Below, piece by piece: positions 1 to 9,219 of a stretch of DNA of 64,000 nucleotides. The position numbers and the translations under genes are program-made. This DNA comes from Bacillus sp. ZZV12-4809 (GTDB lineage Bacteria > Bacillota > Bacilli > Bacillales > Cytobacillaceae), in the NCBI RefSeq assembly GCF_009849585.1, contig NZ_VCRN01000004.1:62001-126000 (forward strand). Direction: 5' to 3'. Within the stretch, counting starts at the first letter, position 1. Every line of letters begins with the position of its first letter. The notes under the pieces were generated by a model. It worked only from the letters and a program-made list of their open reading frames with translations, had not been told where the DNA came from and searched no databases.

Positions 1-686
1 GAACCTGTGAATGTATAATGCGCAATCCTTTCATCATTCAGGAGCTGTTCACCGACTGTACCCCCGCTTCCTACTACACATTGCAGGTATCCTCTCGGAA
101 CTCCTGCTTTCTCGAGCAGTTCACATAGTTTTATAGCAATCGTTGCTGTATCAGATGCCGGCTTAAGAATAACTGGATTTCCCGCTGCCAAGGCCGGAGC
201 AACTTTATGTGCAACAAGATTTAGAGGGAAGTTAAACGGGGTAATTGCTGCTACAACTCCCACAGGCTTTTTTATTGTATAAAGGAATCTTCCCTGCACG
301 TTATAATTTGGGATAATTTCTCCTACGAGCTTTTTTGTTTCATCAGCAGCAATTTGGAATGTCGATGCTGAGCGATTCACTTCTGCTCTTGCATCAGTGA
401 TAGGCTTCCCGCCTTCCTTGGCAATAATTTGAGCGAATTCTTCGGCATGACTCAGCAGCAGCTCTGCTGCACGCATTAAAACCCTATAGCGGTAATCCGG
501 GATAAATGTTGTATTTTTATGTGCGTATTCAGCAGCTGCAATTGCTTGATCCACCAGCTTTTCATCAGCAATGCCAATCTCTGAAAAGAGCTCTCCGGTG
601 TATTTGTTATATACTTTGTGTGTATTTTCCGATTGAATCCATTTTCCATCAATAAATAGCTTTTCATTTAAAATACTTGTCTGCAT
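1..686 (-). CDS. Aldehyde dehydrogenase family protein (partial; C-terminus beyond window)
   Basis: This is an NAD(P)-dependent aldehyde dehydrogenase that would oxidise an aldehyde to its acid in the cytoplasm. Only the first 228 or so codons are in the window. The N-terminal cofactor-binding part is visible: TPFNFPLNL around residues 149-157 and the LKPAS motif near residue 174. The catalytic cysteine and glutamate lie outside. The ATG at 684-686 has GGAGAGG just upstream and lies 22 bp after the transketolase C-subunit gene, so it is the third gene of that operon. By context it handles the aldehyde released by the transketolase or the polyol dehydrogenases; the substrate is unknown. Confidence 0.85.
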   Translation of the reverse strand, partial: MQTSILNEKLFIDGKWIQSENTHKVYNKYTGELFSEIGIADEKLVDQAIAAAEYAHKNTTFIPDYRYRVLMRAAELLLSHAEEFAQIIAKEGGKPITDARAEVNRSASTFQIAADETKKLVGEIIPNYNVQGRFLYTIKKPVGVVAAITPFNFPLNLVAHKVAPALAAGNPVILKPASDTATIAIKLCELLEKAGVPRGYLQCVVGSGGTVGEQLLNDERIAHYTFTG

Positions 687-708
687 ATTTACCTCTCCAA
701 TCCTATGG

Positions 709-1674
709 TTAAATTAAAGAATTTTTCTTCGTCAATGCCTCTTTGACTCTTTTGACAATATGGCCAGATGAAATTTCGTACTTTTCCAGCAAGTCATCAT
801 TTTTAGCTGACTCTGAATTTAGATCTTTTACACCTACACGAAGCATAGGAACTGGCTTCTCTTCTACTAAAACCTCTGCCACTGCACTTCCAAGACCGCC
901 GTAAATGCTATGCTCCTCTGCTGTAACAATAACTCCTGTATTTTCTGCAGCTTGAACAATTGCTTCTTTATCAAGCGGCTTAATGGTAGGCATATGAATC
1001 ACTGCAGCAGAGATTCCATCAGCTTCTAATTGTTCTGCCGCGGCTAAAGACCTGCTGGTTTGTGTTCCTGTAGAAATGATGGTAATATCCGTTCCTTCTT
1101 TTAAATGCACCGCTTTGCCGAATTCAAAGTGGTAATCTTCATTAAAAATGATTGGATAAGGGTCACGGGCAAGGCGCATATATAATGGCCCTTCGTATTT
1201 ATGTGCAAACTCCATCATTTTTTCCACTTCTGTACTGTCTGCAGGTGCGAGAACAACCATATTGGCAAGTGACCTGAAAATTGCGATATCCTCCAGCGAT
1301 TGATGCGTTTTTCCCGTTACCCCTGTCAGCAAACCGCTATAGGCTCCAATCATTTTCACGTCTAATTTCGGCTGAGCAATTTGTACTTGAATTTGATCAA
1401 TGGCACGTTTAGACAGAAATGCAGCAAAGGTAGCCGCCCAGGGCTGCAAGCCAGTTGCAGCCAGTCCTGCAGCCACACTCATCATATTCTGTTCAGCGAT
1501 GCCCATTTGCAGAAATCTAGCAGGATTCCCTTTTGCAACAGCATCTATTTTGGTTGAGTTAGCCAAATCTCCATCAATCGCATATACCTTATCGGACTCC
1601 AGAGATAATTTGAGCAGTGTTTCTCCAAAAACGTCCCTCATTGAAACTTGATCTTTAGAAAGTAAGCTTTTCAT
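709..1674 (-). CDS. Transketolase, C-terminal subunit (split transketolase)
   Basis: This is the pyrimidine-binding and C-terminal half of a two-gene transketolase (321 aa, usual for split C-subunits). It pairs with the product of the gene just upstream to transfer C2 units between sugars using thiamine diphosphate. The segment GIAEQNMMSVAAGLA holds the conserved glutamate that activates the cofactor, and the C-terminal transketolase domain follows from about residue 190. The start overlaps the stop of the N-subunit gene by 4 bp, indicating translational coupling. No sugar kinase or isomerase gene is adjacent, so this is probably a dedicated catabolic transketolase rather than the pentose-phosphate enzyme. 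The acceptor and donor are not deducible. Confidence 0.9.
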   Translation of the reverse strand: MKSLLSKDQVSMRDVFGETLLKLSLESDKVYAIDGDLANSTKIDAVAKGNPARFLQMGIAEQNMMSVAAGLAATGLQPWAATFAAFLSKRAIDQIQVQIAQPKLDVKMIGAYSGLLTGVTGKTHQSLEDIAIFRSLANMVVLAPADSTEVEKMMEFAHKYEGPLYMRLARDPYPIIFNEDYHFEFGKAVHLKEGTDITIISTGTQTSRSLAAAEQLEADGISAAVIHMPTIKPLDKEAIVQAAENTGVIVTAEEHSIYGGLGSAVAEVLVEEKPVPMLRVGVKDLNSESAKNDDLLEKYEISSGHIVKRVKEALTKKNSLI

Positions 1675-2528
1675 TTTTGAACCCCCATTTCCAGTTCTTC
1701 TGATGCGCTGCTTAACTCTTCATCTGTCGGAATTCTTGAATGCCATAAATAATCTCCTTCCATAAATGAAACACCCTTGCCTTTAACCGTGTTTGCGATA
1801 ATCATAACCGGTTTTCCTGTTACCTCTCTGGCATGACTTAAAGCTTCACTAATCTCCTGATGGTTATGGCCATCTATCTCAATGACATGCCAGCCAAAAG
1901 CTTCCCAGCGCTGTTTTGGCTTATTTATCGGAGTTGCTCTTGAAGCTCCTTCACCTTGCCATCCAAACTGCTGAAGCTTGTTAAAGTCGAGAATAACCAC
2001 CAGATTATCCAATTTATATTTAGAAGCAATATCTGCAGCCTCCCAAACCTGGCCTTCCTGTGACTCACCATCACCAATCATGCAATATGTGCGGAATTTT
2101 TTATTCTGAAGCTTTGCACCCAGGGCCATTCCGACGGCTGCAGAAATCCCTTGGCCAAGCGAGCCTGTTGACATGTCCAGACCTGGAAGGGTATTCATAT
2201 CCGGATGAGCCTGCAAACGGGAATTTAATGAATCAAACGTTTGCAATTCCTCTGTCGGAAAATATCCTCTAAGTGCTAAAACTGCATAGAGCCCAATTGC
2301 TGAATGCCCCTTTGATAGTACAAATCGATCTCTCTGTACATCTGTAGGGTTATCTGGATTTACATTCATTTCATTAAAATACAAATTTACGAGGACATCA
2401 GAAGCAGACATTGGACCTCCTATATGTCCTGCTCCTGCATGATGAACCGTCTGAATAATTAGTTGTCTTGCTTTAGATGACTTCTCAATTAAATAACTTA
2501 ATTTTTCTTCGTTTAATGGGATACTCAT
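1671..2528 (-). CDS. Transketolase, N-terminal subunit (split transketolase)
   Basis: This is the thiamine-diphosphate-binding half of the split transketolase (285 aa). Diagnostic segments are the HHAGAGHIGG region, LSKGHS near residue 93 and GDGESQEGQVWEA, the GDG motif that binds the diphosphate through a metal ion. The start has AAGGAGG spaced correctly. It is the first gene of a tkt(N)-tkt(C)-aldehyde dehydrogenase unit. That unit is separated from the upstream TRAP genes by a terminator hairpin and has its own LacI-type operator at 2563-2576, so it probably belongs to the same regulon but is transcribed separately. Confidence 0.92.
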   Translation of the reverse strand: MSIPLNEEKLSYLIEKSSKARQLIIQTVHHAGAGHIGGPMSASDVLVNLYFNEMNVNPDNPTDVQRDRFVLSKGHSAIGLYAVLALRGYFPTEELQTFDSLNSRLQAHPDMNTLPGLDMSTGSLGQGISAAVGMALGAKLQNKKFRTYCMIGDGESQEGQVWEAADIASKYKLDNLVVILDFNKLQQFGWQGEGASRATPINKPKQRWEAFGWHVIEIDGHNHQEISEALSHAREVTGKPVMIIANTVKGKGVSFMEGDYLWHSRIPTDEELSSASEELEMGVQK

Positions 2529-2560
2529 TTAAATCCTCCTTAGGCTTTGTTCTATTAATT

Positions 2561-2580
2561 TAGTTAAGCGCTTTACCAAA
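2561..2580. promoter_or_regulatory. LacI-type operator upstream of split transketolase operon
   Basis: The sequence TAGTTAAGCGCTTTACCAAA is almost identical to sites at 8031 and 9220 and shares the AAGCGCTT core with sites at 7802 and 7878. It lies about 35 bp upstream of the transketolase start. It is probably bound by the LacI-family product of the gene at 8098-9132. It does not fit the full CcpA cre consensus. Confidence 0.7.
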
Positions 2581-2592
2581 TGTTGAAAAAGG

Positions 2593-2618
2593 AACAAGAT
2601 AAGGAAACTTATCTTGTT
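2593..2618 (-). terminator. Terminator hairpin after TRAP dctM
   Basis: A perfect inverted repeat, AACAAGATAAG and CTTATCTTGTT with a 4-nt loop, is followed on the minus strand by CCTTTTTC. It lies 40 bp downstream of the dctM stop. Confidence 0.75.
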
Positions 2619-2656
2619 ATAAAGAACTTAGAATTTTGCTCGTAGCTCGTATTTTC

Positions 2657-3931
2657 CTATTTTAATAGCGAAGGCAGCCAGGTAGAAAGCGGCGGAAAAA
2701 ATGAAATAACGAGCACATCGATAATCAAGATGAAAATTAATGGGATTACCGCTTTTCCAATTCTTACAATTGAAAGTTTTGTAAGCTGGGATACAACAAA
2801 TAAATCAATCCCTACAGGCGGAGTTACCAATCCAATCGCTAAATTACAAACCATGATTACTCCAAAATGAACGGGATCTATTCCCAAATTGACTGCAGTT
2901 CCCAGTAACAGCGGAACAAATATTAAAATCGCTGCTCCCCCTTCCAAGAACATGCCTGCTACAAACAGAATGATGTTTACGATAATAAGGAAAATATATT
3001 TATTTGTAACAACATCGGATATTGAACCATATATCATTCCTGGAACACCATTCATCTCGATGAAAAAACCAAACAAGCCGGCAGTTCCAATAACTATCAT
3101 GATGATTGAGCTGCTAATGGCTGATTTCTTTAAGGTATCAGCCAGCTGCTGAATAGTAATATCCCGATAAATAAAGAATCCGACAACAAAAGAGTAAACA
3201 ACTGCAATAACTGATGCTTCTGTCGGAGTAAATACACCTGAATAGATGCCTCCCAGCACAATAATAGGCATTAGAAGTGCAAGAAACGATTTCCTAAACG
3301 ACACGAGGACATCAGGGAAGCTCTTCTTCTCCTCCCCAACATAGCCGCGGCGGTTTGCGATGATATATGCACTGATCAGAAGCGAAAAAGTAATTAATAA
3401 GCCTGGAAGGATCCCGGCAATAAAAAGGTCCCCTATAGAAACTTCCGCAGCGACACCGTATAATATCATGGCAATACTTGGCGGAATGATAATCCCTAAA
3501 GCACCTGCCACCGCCTGATTGGCCGCAGCATACTCAATTTTGTAACCTCTTGCCACCATAGCCGGGATGAGAATAGAACCAATCGCCGCTGTTGTGGCAG
3601 CACCTGATCCTGAAATAGCCGCAAAAAACATTGATGTAACGATCGCCACCATAGCTAATCCGCCAGTAAAGTGACCCACCAGAGCACTTGCGAAATTAAC
3701 CAGTCTCTTCGACATGCTTCCAGCACCCATCAAATTTCCGGCAAGAATAAAAAACGGGATGGCCATTAATGGAAACGAATTCATGGAAACAAATATTCTC
3801 TGCGGTATTATTTCCAATGGCAAAGTATCATGCATCCAAACCCCTAATGCCGTGGATAGCCCCAATGAGAAAGCGATCGGCACACTTAGAAAGATAAAGA
3901 TGAATAGAGATATAAAGAAAACAGGCAGCAT
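2657..3931 (-). CDS. TRAP transporter large permease subunit (DctM type)
   Basis: This is a polytopic membrane protein (424 aa, typical for DctM) with about twelve hydrophobic segments. It is the main transport subunit of a tripartite ATP-independent periplasmic-type importer. Family signatures include SGSGAATTAAIGSILIP near residues 108-124, IIIPPSIAMILYG and VTPPVGIDLFV near the C-terminus. It follows dctQ by 4 bp and dctP further upstream, giving the usual P-Q-M order. Cargo is an organic acid or polyol-like anion. The neighbouring dehydrogenases and transketolase point to a sugar acid, polyol or sulfo-sugar fragment, but this is inference. Confidence 0.92.
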   Translation of the reverse strand: MLPVFFISLFIFIFLSVPIAFSLGLSTALGVWMHDTLPLEIIPQRIFVSMNSFPLMAIPFFILAGNLMGAGSMSKRLVNFASALVGHFTGGLAMVAIVTSMFFAAISGSGAATTAAIGSILIPAMVARGYKIEYAAANQAVAGALGIIIPPSIAMILYGVAAEVSIGDLFIAGILPGLLITFSLLISAYIIANRRGYVGEEKKSFPDVLVSFRKSFLALLMPIIVLGGIYSGVFTPTEASVIAVVYSFVVGFFIYRDITIQQLADTLKKSAISSSIIMIVIGTAGLFGFFIEMNGVPGMIYGSISDVVTNKYIFLIIVNIILFVAGMFLEGGAAILIFVPLLLGTAVNLGIDPVHFGVIMVCNLAIGLVTPPVGIDLFVVSQLTKLSIVRIGKAVIPLIFILIIDVLVISFFPPLSTWLPSLLK

Positions 3932-3935
3932 CGTT

Positions 3936-4427
3936 TCACACCTTTCTTTCTATGAACTCTTCCAAAATACATGTGATGGAGTTCAATAGAAGTAATACGC
4001 CTCCCAGAGGCAAAGAAAGGTAGATAAAGAACATTGATATTCCTGTACCAGGAGCAATTTGATTGCCAAAGCTTTGCGCTACCTTCCATCCAAACATGAT
4101 AATTACCGTATAAAAAATGATGGAAATGAGATGGACTATAACTGTCAGCCATTTCTTGACTCGTCCCCTTAACATTTCCGGTACGACTTCAACAGATATG
4201 AGCTGGTTTTCCCTAAGCGCAAGTGAGGCGCCGATCATTATCATAAATATCATTAAGAATCTTGAAAGCTCCTCTGACCAGGCCAAAGAAGAGCCGACTA
4301 CGTAGCGTGCGATAACCTGCCAAAAGATAATAATAGTCATAAATGCCATGATAAAAGCCAAAGCATATCCAAAAAACTTGTTCAGCATATCGATGGTTCG
4401 AATATACAATCCGGGTATGCTCTTCAT
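3936..4427 (-). CDS. TRAP transporter small permease subunit (DctQ type)
   Basis: This is a four-helix membrane protein of 163 aa, the usual size for DctQ. It bridges the binding protein and the large permease. The segment WQVIARYVVGSSLAWSEELS is the family hallmark (around residues 36-55). The start has AAGGAG, and the stop lies 4 bp before the dctM start, so the two are translated together. Confidence 0.9.
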   Translation of the reverse strand: MKSIPGLYIRTIDMLNKFFGYALAFIMAFMTIIIFWQVIARYVVGSSLAWSEELSRFLMIFMIMIGASLALRENQLISVEVVPEMLRGRVKKWLTVIVHLISIIFYTVIIMFGWKVAQSFGNQIAPGTGISMFFIYLSLPLGGVLLLLNSITCILEEFIERKV

Positions 4428-4448
4428 CTAATCAACTCCTTAAATGAA

Positions 4449-4483
4449 GAGGGCAACAAATCATTCAATTCATCATTGCCCTC
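4449..4483 (-). other. Intergenic RNA hairpin between dctP and dctQ
   Basis: An inverted repeat (GAGGGCA and TGCCCTC) sits between the binding-protein gene and the permease genes. No U-tract follows, so it is more likely an mRNA stability or processing hairpin that keeps the binding protein more abundant than the permeases. Confidence 0.45.
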
Positions 4484-4491
4484 TCAGTAGC

Positions 4492-5514
4492 CTAATAATC
4501 CAGATTTTTTACTTTTTCAATGATTTCTTCCCCAATTTTTGGTGCCCACTTTTCATAGACAGCATCGGTTTTCGCTTTAAAGGATTCTTTATCCGGCTCT
4601 GTCAGCTCCAATCCCTGATCTTTAAGGAATTTGGCTGCTTCATTTATTTTATCTTCATTTGCCTGTCTTCCAATTGGTTCTGCATGTTCAGCAGCTTTTA
4701 TAACCGCATCCTGCTGATCTGGAGTAAGACCATCAAAAGTAGCCTTGCTTATAGAAATTGGGCCAGGCGCATATCTGTCCTCCAACAGGGCAACATGACT
4801 TTGCACTTCAAAAATCTTGGATGTTTGGATGGTTGCTAATGAGTTGGAATGACCGTCAATAACTCCTTGCTGTAATCCAGTAAATACTTCAGTCCAGGCC
4901 ATTGGTGTTGCATCTGCACCATAAGCCTTCCATGCATCAATTTGCAGCTCATTTTCCTGAACACGCACCTTCAGCCCTTTTACATCTTCCACACTGTTAA
5001 TGGCGTTATTTGAAGATGTTGCTACAAAACCATTTTCCACCCAGCCAAGCACCTTAACATTTGTCTGCTCTTCAAATTTTTGAGCCAGTTCATCTCCAAT
5101 TTCTCCATCTAGTACTGCATGTGCATGCTCTCGATTATCGAATAGGAACGGCAGATCAAACATATTAAATTCCGGAACCCAATTTCCCATAGGACCTGCA
5201 GATTGAATAGCCATATCCAGAGAACCCATTCCCATTAATTCAAATACTTCTCTTTCTCCGCCAAGTGCATTATTATAATGTATTTTTACTGTCATTTGAT
5301 CATCTGTTAAGTTCTCCAGTTCCTCTTTAAATGCCTTTGCTGCTACATCAAATTTTGCTCCCTCAGGCTCAGGAATACTTAATTCCAGTACAGTTTGCTT
5401 TCCTTCTGCTGCATCTGCACTAGCCGATTTCTTTTCTGATGATCCCCCTCCGCACCCTGCTAAAGTCAAAGTTAAGATCGTTGCCAGTGAAGCCGCTTTC
5501 AATGCTTTTTTCAT
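4492..5514 (-). CDS. TRAP transporter substrate-binding lipoprotein (DctP type)
   Basis: This is the extracytoplasmic ligand-binding subunit (340 aa). The N-terminus has a lipoprotein signal, with LTLAGCGGG as lipobox and cysteine near residue 21, so it is tethered outside the membrane as expected in a Gram-positive. The body shows DctP features: VRVQENELQIDAWKAYGADA, including the arginine that in this family usually pairs with the ligand carboxylate or other acid group, and WTEVFTGLQQGVIDGHSN. It is transcribed with two zinc dehydrogenases upstream and the permeases downstream. The ligand is unknown but likely acidic. Confidence 0.92.
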   Translation of the reverse strand: MKKALKAASLATILTLTLAGCGGGSSEKKSASADAAEGKQTVLELSIPEPEGAKFDVAAKAFKEELENLTDDQMTVKIHYNNALGGEREVFELMGMGSLDMAIQSAGPMGNWVPEFNMFDLPFLFDNREHAHAVLDGEIGDELAQKFEEQTNVKVLGWVENGFVATSSNNAINSVEDVKGLKVRVQENELQIDAWKAYGADATPMAWTEVFTGLQQGVIDGHSNSLATIQTSKIFEVQSHVALLEDRYAPGPISISKATFDGLTPDQQDAVIKAAEHAEPIGRQANEDKINEAAKFLKDQGLELTEPDKESFKAKTDAVYEKWAPKIGEEIIEKVKNLDY

Positions 5515-5595
5515 TTTAAATCCCCCTTTTTATTTTTAGAGCCTTTTGAAGATAAACTCCTCAAAAATAACTCCAAATTCTAAAATCCTCTTCTA

Positions 5596-6699
5596 TTAAT
5601 CTTGTAAATGATTGGGATATACCATGACTTTTAAACTTCCGCTTCGGTTTGTATGAGCCTGGTTCATTGCTTCCTGGATATCTTCCAGCGGATATTTATC
5701 TGTGATGATGGGTTCTATCTTGCTGCCGATAGTATCTAGCAGGCTGATGGCCAAAGGGTAGGTATTCGTATAACGATAGACAGAAAAAAGATCTATTTCT
5801 TTTTGAAGCATTAATGTGATGTTGAGAGGCACTTCTTCAATTGCCGGAAATCCGATAACAACAACGGCGCCGCCTCTTTTCGCGGATTCAATTGATGATT
5901 GTAATACTTTAGCGTTTCCGGAGGTTTCTATAATCATATCAACGCCTAAGCCCGAGGTTATCTCTTCAATGAATGCATTCAGATCTTCATTTGCAGCGTT
6001 AACTATCTTTGTAGCGCCAAATTTTCTGGCTGTTTCCAGCCTTAATGGCTCGATATCACTGACAATGATCTCCTTTGCACCAAATGCTTTTGCCGCTATG
6101 ACGGTCATCAAACCTACAGGTCCCATACCTGTAATGGCTACGGTGGAACCAGGAGTTAAGCCTCCGCGTTTTACGGCATGGATCGATACGGATAATGGCT
6201 CTGCAAGAGTTGCATTTTCGTAAGATAAAGAATCGGGAATTGGAAATAGAAAATCCTCCCGGTGTCTTAAATATTGAACGAAAGCCCCTTTTACCGGCGG
6301 TGTAGATAAAAACTGCACGTCGGGACATAGGTTATACCTTCCCTCTTTACACCATTCACAGTTCATGCAAGCAACACCCGGTTCTACAGCTACACGATCT
6401 CCAACCTTAAATTTTGTTACTTCTTCACCTATAGACACAACGATTCCTGCACACTCGTGTCCTTGTACATGCGGATACTGGACATATCTTTTGCCAATGC
6501 GCCCATGAGCAAAATAATGAATATCCGAACCGCATACCCCAACGGCCATTAACTTGACCAGTACTTCTTTACCAGTCACATTAGGGACTCTTTCTTCTTC
6601 AACACTAACTTCCAAAGGTCTTTGCAAATAGGCAGACTTCATTGTCTCCGGAATAAGAACATCTTCTTTTTCACTAGCTGCCAATTTTGTCTTTGACAT
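5596..6699 (-). CDS. Zinc-dependent alcohol dehydrogenase (sorbitol/xylitol dehydrogenase-like MDR)
   Basis: This is a medium-chain NAD(P)-dependent dehydrogenase of 367 aa, predicted to oxidise a polyol hydroxyl. Catalytic zinc ligands are in CGSDIHYFAHG and GHECAG. Structural zinc cysteines are in CMNCEWCKEGRYNLC, and the Rossmann glycines are in GMGPVGLM. It is closest in feel to the sorbitol dehydrogenase group (PLSVSIHAVKRG). About 20 extra N-terminal residues precede the usual MKSAYLQRP start. The annotated ATG has AGGGAGG upstream and is preferred. It lies between another zinc dehydrogenase (46 bp upstream) and dctP, in the same operon. Confidence 0.88.
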   Translation of the reverse strand: MSKTKLAASEKEDVLIPETMKSAYLQRPLEVSVEEERVPNVTGKEVLVKLMAVGVCGSDIHYFAHGRIGKRYVQYPHVQGHECAGIVVSIGEEVTKFKVGDRVAVEPGVACMNCEWCKEGRYNLCPDVQFLSTPPVKGAFVQYLRHREDFLFPIPDSLSYENATLAEPLSVSIHAVKRGGLTPGSTVAITGMGPVGLMTVIAAKAFGAKEIIVSDIEPLRLETARKFGATKIVNAANEDLNAFIEEITSGLGVDMIIETSGNAKVLQSSIESAKRGGAVVVIGFPAIEEVPLNITLMLQKEIDLFSVYRYTNTYPLAISLLDTIGSKIEPIITDKYPLEDIQEAMNQAHTNRSGSLKVMVYPNHLQD

Positions 6700-6744
6700 C
6701 TGGCTTCCTCCCTTCGGAATATATCAATTGCATTTAAATGAACT

Positions 6745-7779
6745 TTATGAGGAATGGCTTAAAAGCACCTTCCCGCATTGCTTTTGTTCACATAGATCAA
6801 ACGCTTCTTTCCATTGTGTCAGCGGAAGCTTATGGGTAATGATTGGCTGAAGGTTTACTTTCTTTTGATCTAATATCTGTATGACTCGATTCCATGTTTT
6901 CATGGAATGTGCAAGAGAACCAAATAGCTGTATTTGTTTGTACAAAATGATATCAAAATCCATTGTGATTTCTTTGCCTGCTATGCCAACTTGAATATGC
7001 TTGCCCCGTTTTTTTAAAGCTTTAAGGCAGCTATTGATTGATGGGGCAGCACCTGCACATTCTACCGTTACATCAGCACCCATACCATTCGTTTCATTCA
7101 TCACAATGGATTGCAAGTCATCAACTGTTACATCAACGACAACATCTGCTCCGAGTTTTTTGGCAATTTCCAACCTCATTTTATCTGCAGATGTTCCTGC
7201 TACAATGACTTTACAGCCTTTTACAGCCAGCAAGGACAAACAGATGAGGCCAATAGGACCTGGCCCGGATAATAAAACGGTATCGCCAACTTGAATATTT
7301 GTCAGCTCTTCAATGGCCTGAACCGCACAAGCGAGAGGTTCGGATAATGCCGCCTCCTCAAGACTTACATTGTCAGGAATCTTATAAACCATATCTTCTC
7401 GAACTACAGCATATTGCGTAAAACTGCCATCCACTCCATGCCCCATTCCCCGGCGTTCTGAACAAAACATGTAATATCCTGTTTCGCAGTAATGGCAGGT
7501 GCCGCATGTAATGGCAGTTGACCCAAGCACTGCTACCCGATCTCCCGATTTCACCTTTGAAATATTTTCTCCTGAATCAGCTACAACCCCCGAGAATTCA
7601 TGACCTATAATGACAGGCGGATAACTTTTAAAGGTCTCATGGTAAATATGTAAATCCGTGCCGCAAATCCCCGTAAACTTCACTTCGATTTTCACTTCAT
7701 TTGGACCCATAGTGGGTTCATCAATGTCTAAAAGGTCAATATTTCCAATCCCTGGCTCTGTTTTTAGAAGTGCCTTCAT
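6745..7779 (-). CDS. Zinc-dependent alcohol dehydrogenase (threonine/sorbitol dehydrogenase-like MDR)
   Basis: This is a second medium-chain zinc dehydrogenase (344 aa) and the first gene of the TRAP operon. Zinc ligands are in CGTDLHIYHE and GHEFSGV, structural cysteines in CGTCHYCETGYYMFC, and the nucleotide fold in GPGPIGL. Overall it resembles the Tdh/GutB/GatD group. Two such enzymes in tandem could interconvert epimers through a shared keto sugar. Two operators lie immediately upstream (7802-7813 and 7878-7892), and AAGGAGGAG precedes the ATG. Exact substrate unknown. Confidence 0.88.
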   Translation of the reverse strand: MKALLKTEPGIGNIDLLDIDEPTMGPNEVKIEVKFTGICGTDLHIYHETFKSYPPVIIGHEFSGVVADSGENISKVKSGDRVAVLGSTAITCGTCHYCETGYYMFCSERRGMGHGVDGSFTQYAVVREDMVYKIPDNVSLEEAALSEPLACAVQAIEELTNIQVGDTVLLSGPGPIGLICLSLLAVKGCKVIVAGTSADKMRLEIAKKLGADVVVDVTVDDLQSIVMNETNGMGADVTVECAGAAPSINSCLKALKKRGKHIQVGIAGKEITMDFDIILYKQIQLFGSLAHSMKTWNRVIQILDQKKVNLQPIITHKLPLTQWKEAFDLCEQKQCGKVLLSHSS

Positions 7780-7801
7780 TGCATTCTCCTCCTTCAGTAC
7801 A

Positions 7802-7813
7802 GTAAGCGCTTAC
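7802..7813. promoter_or_regulatory. LacI-type operator, promoter-proximal site of TRAP operon
   Basis: GTAAGCGCTTAC is a perfect 12-bp palindrome 23 bp upstream of the first dehydrogenase start. It would block transcription near its beginning. It shares the AAGCGCTT core with four other sites in the module. Confidence 0.7.
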
Positions 7814-7877
7814 CTTTTTCTATAAAAATAAAATCAAGTGGAAAAGTTTCAATTTAATCATTGGTTAGGGGCCTTTT

Positions 7878-7892
7878 GTTAAAGCGCTTACT
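7878..7892. promoter_or_regulatory. LacI-type operator, distal site of TRAP operon
   Basis: GTTAAAGCGCTTACT lies about 77 bp upstream of the proximal site (centre to centre), a distance compatible with looping. The promoter presumably lies between the two. Confidence 0.65.
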
Positions 7893-7920
7893 TTTCGAAA
7901 AAAATAATTTTTCACAAAAT

Positions 7921-7962
7921 GGAAGGCCTTTTAAAAACAAAAAGTTCTTTTAAAGGCCTTTT
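7921..7962 (-). terminator. Probable terminator after the LacI regulator gene
   Basis: A long inverted repeat pairs AAGGCCTTTTAAAA with a TTTTAAAGGCCTT arm and is followed on the minus strand by a T-rich stretch. It separates the regulator gene from the TRAP operon. Confidence 0.5.
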
Positions 7963-8030
7963 AAACCCTCTGCCGATCTAGACCAATGCTTTTAATTACC
8001 CTTCTAATTTAAAGAGGGTTTTCACACATT

Positions 8031-8050
8031 TAGTTAAGCGCTTTATCAAA
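8031..8050. promoter_or_regulatory. LacI-type operator near the end of the regulator gene
   Basis: TAGTTAAGCGCTTTATCAAA differs from the 2561 site at one position. It sits just downstream of the LacI gene stop and about 250 bp upstream of the first dehydrogenase, as a possible auxiliary operator. Confidence 0.65.
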
Positions 8051-8097
8051 GGTGTTGATATTATTTTATTCATAATATTATAAAAAATCAATAACTT

Positions 8098-9132
8098 TTA
8101 TAAATTTTCTAATTTTTCTTTCAGGTCTTTATTCCTGTTTTTTGCTGTGGAATTTCGGGTGACTAGAGAAGGCAGTAATGTCAAACGCATTTTTTCTTTT
8201 TTTTCTCCTTTAATCATCGAAATGATCAAATCCAGCACTTCTCTTCCCATATGCTGAATTGGCTGGGCAACCGTAGTTAATGGAGGCTCTACAATTGTAG
8301 CAATAAGAGTATTATCGAAACCCACAACTGAAATATCCTCAGGCACACGCATACCCTGTTCTTTAACAGCCTGGATTGCTCCGATTGCCAATAAATCGTT
8401 GCATGCAAAAATAGCTGTTGGCGGCTTATTGCCTTTAAGATATTTAGCTGTCATAAATTTTCCAGGTTCAACATGACTAATCCCATTGATATATTCAAAT
8501 TCCTGGGTAAACTCTAAATTACTCTCTTCTAATGCCTGCTTGAATCCCCGCAGCCTCTCCCTGTTGCTCCAGACATCCCTGGCAATCACACCTATGTTTT
8601 GATGGCCAAGTTCTATTAAATGGGACGCAGCCAAGTAACCGCCCATGAAATCATCTAATGCAACCGTATTTATTGAAAACATTGGAAGATCACGTGCTAC
8701 TATCGCTACAGGAACATCTTCCTTTACCAATTCTTCCACTTTATTTAAATCTTCAAATCCAGATGCTAAAATGAAGCCATCCACACTTTTTCTTTTTAAA
8801 AGAGCAAGATATTTGTTTTCCTTTTCTGTTTGGTAATCAGTACTGCAAATAACAAGGCTGTATCCAAATTCATGTGCACGATCCTCTATGCTGCGTGCAA
8901 GCTCTGAGAAAAATGGATTAGCAAGATCCGGAATCAGAAGGCCGATTGTCTTTGTCTGTTTTCCCATTAATGCAGAAGCCATCATATTGGGCTGATAATC
9001 CAGCTGTTTCATGACCTCCAGTACTTTCCTTTTTGTTTTTTCTCCAATTCTTCCGGTATTATTAATAACTTTAGAGACGGTAGCAATTGAGACATTTGCT
9101 TCTTTTGCAACATCATATATGGTTACTTTCAT
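8098..9132 (-). CDS. LacI-family transcriptional regulator of the TRAP/transketolase module
   Basis: This is a repressor of 344 aa. The N-terminal helix-turn-helix reads [20 protein letters not shown] and is followed by the hinge ([21 protein letters not shown]). The rest is a periplasmic-binding-protein fold for effector sensing ([20 protein letters not shown]). An operator copy at 9220 lies upstream of its own start, indicating autoregulation. Further copies precede the TRAP and transketolase operons. The inducer is likely the transported compound or a metabolite of it. Confidence 0.92.
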   Translation of the reverse strand: MKVTIYDVAKEANVSIATVSKVINNTGRIGEKTKRKVLEVMKQLDYQPNMMASALMGKQTKTIGLLIPDLANPFFSELARSIEDRAHEFGYSLVICSTDYQTEKENKYLALLKRKSVDGFILASGFEDLNKVEELVKEDVPVAIVARDLPMFSINTVALDDFMGGYLAASHLIELGHQNIGVIARDVWSNRERLRGFKQALEESNLEFTQEFEYINGISHVEPGKFMTAKYLKGNKPPTAIFACNDLLAIGAIQAVKEQGMRVPEDISVVGFDNTLIATIVEPPLTTVAQPIQHMGREVLDLIISMIKGEKKEKMRLTLLPSLVTRNSTAKNRNKDLKEKLENL

Positions 9133-9219
9133 GTCCTCTCTCCTTGTTCCATCTTAGCTGATTTCATCTGTGTCTCAGATAATAGTTTTTAGCCTACTAT
9201 TAATCATCAAAACACATTT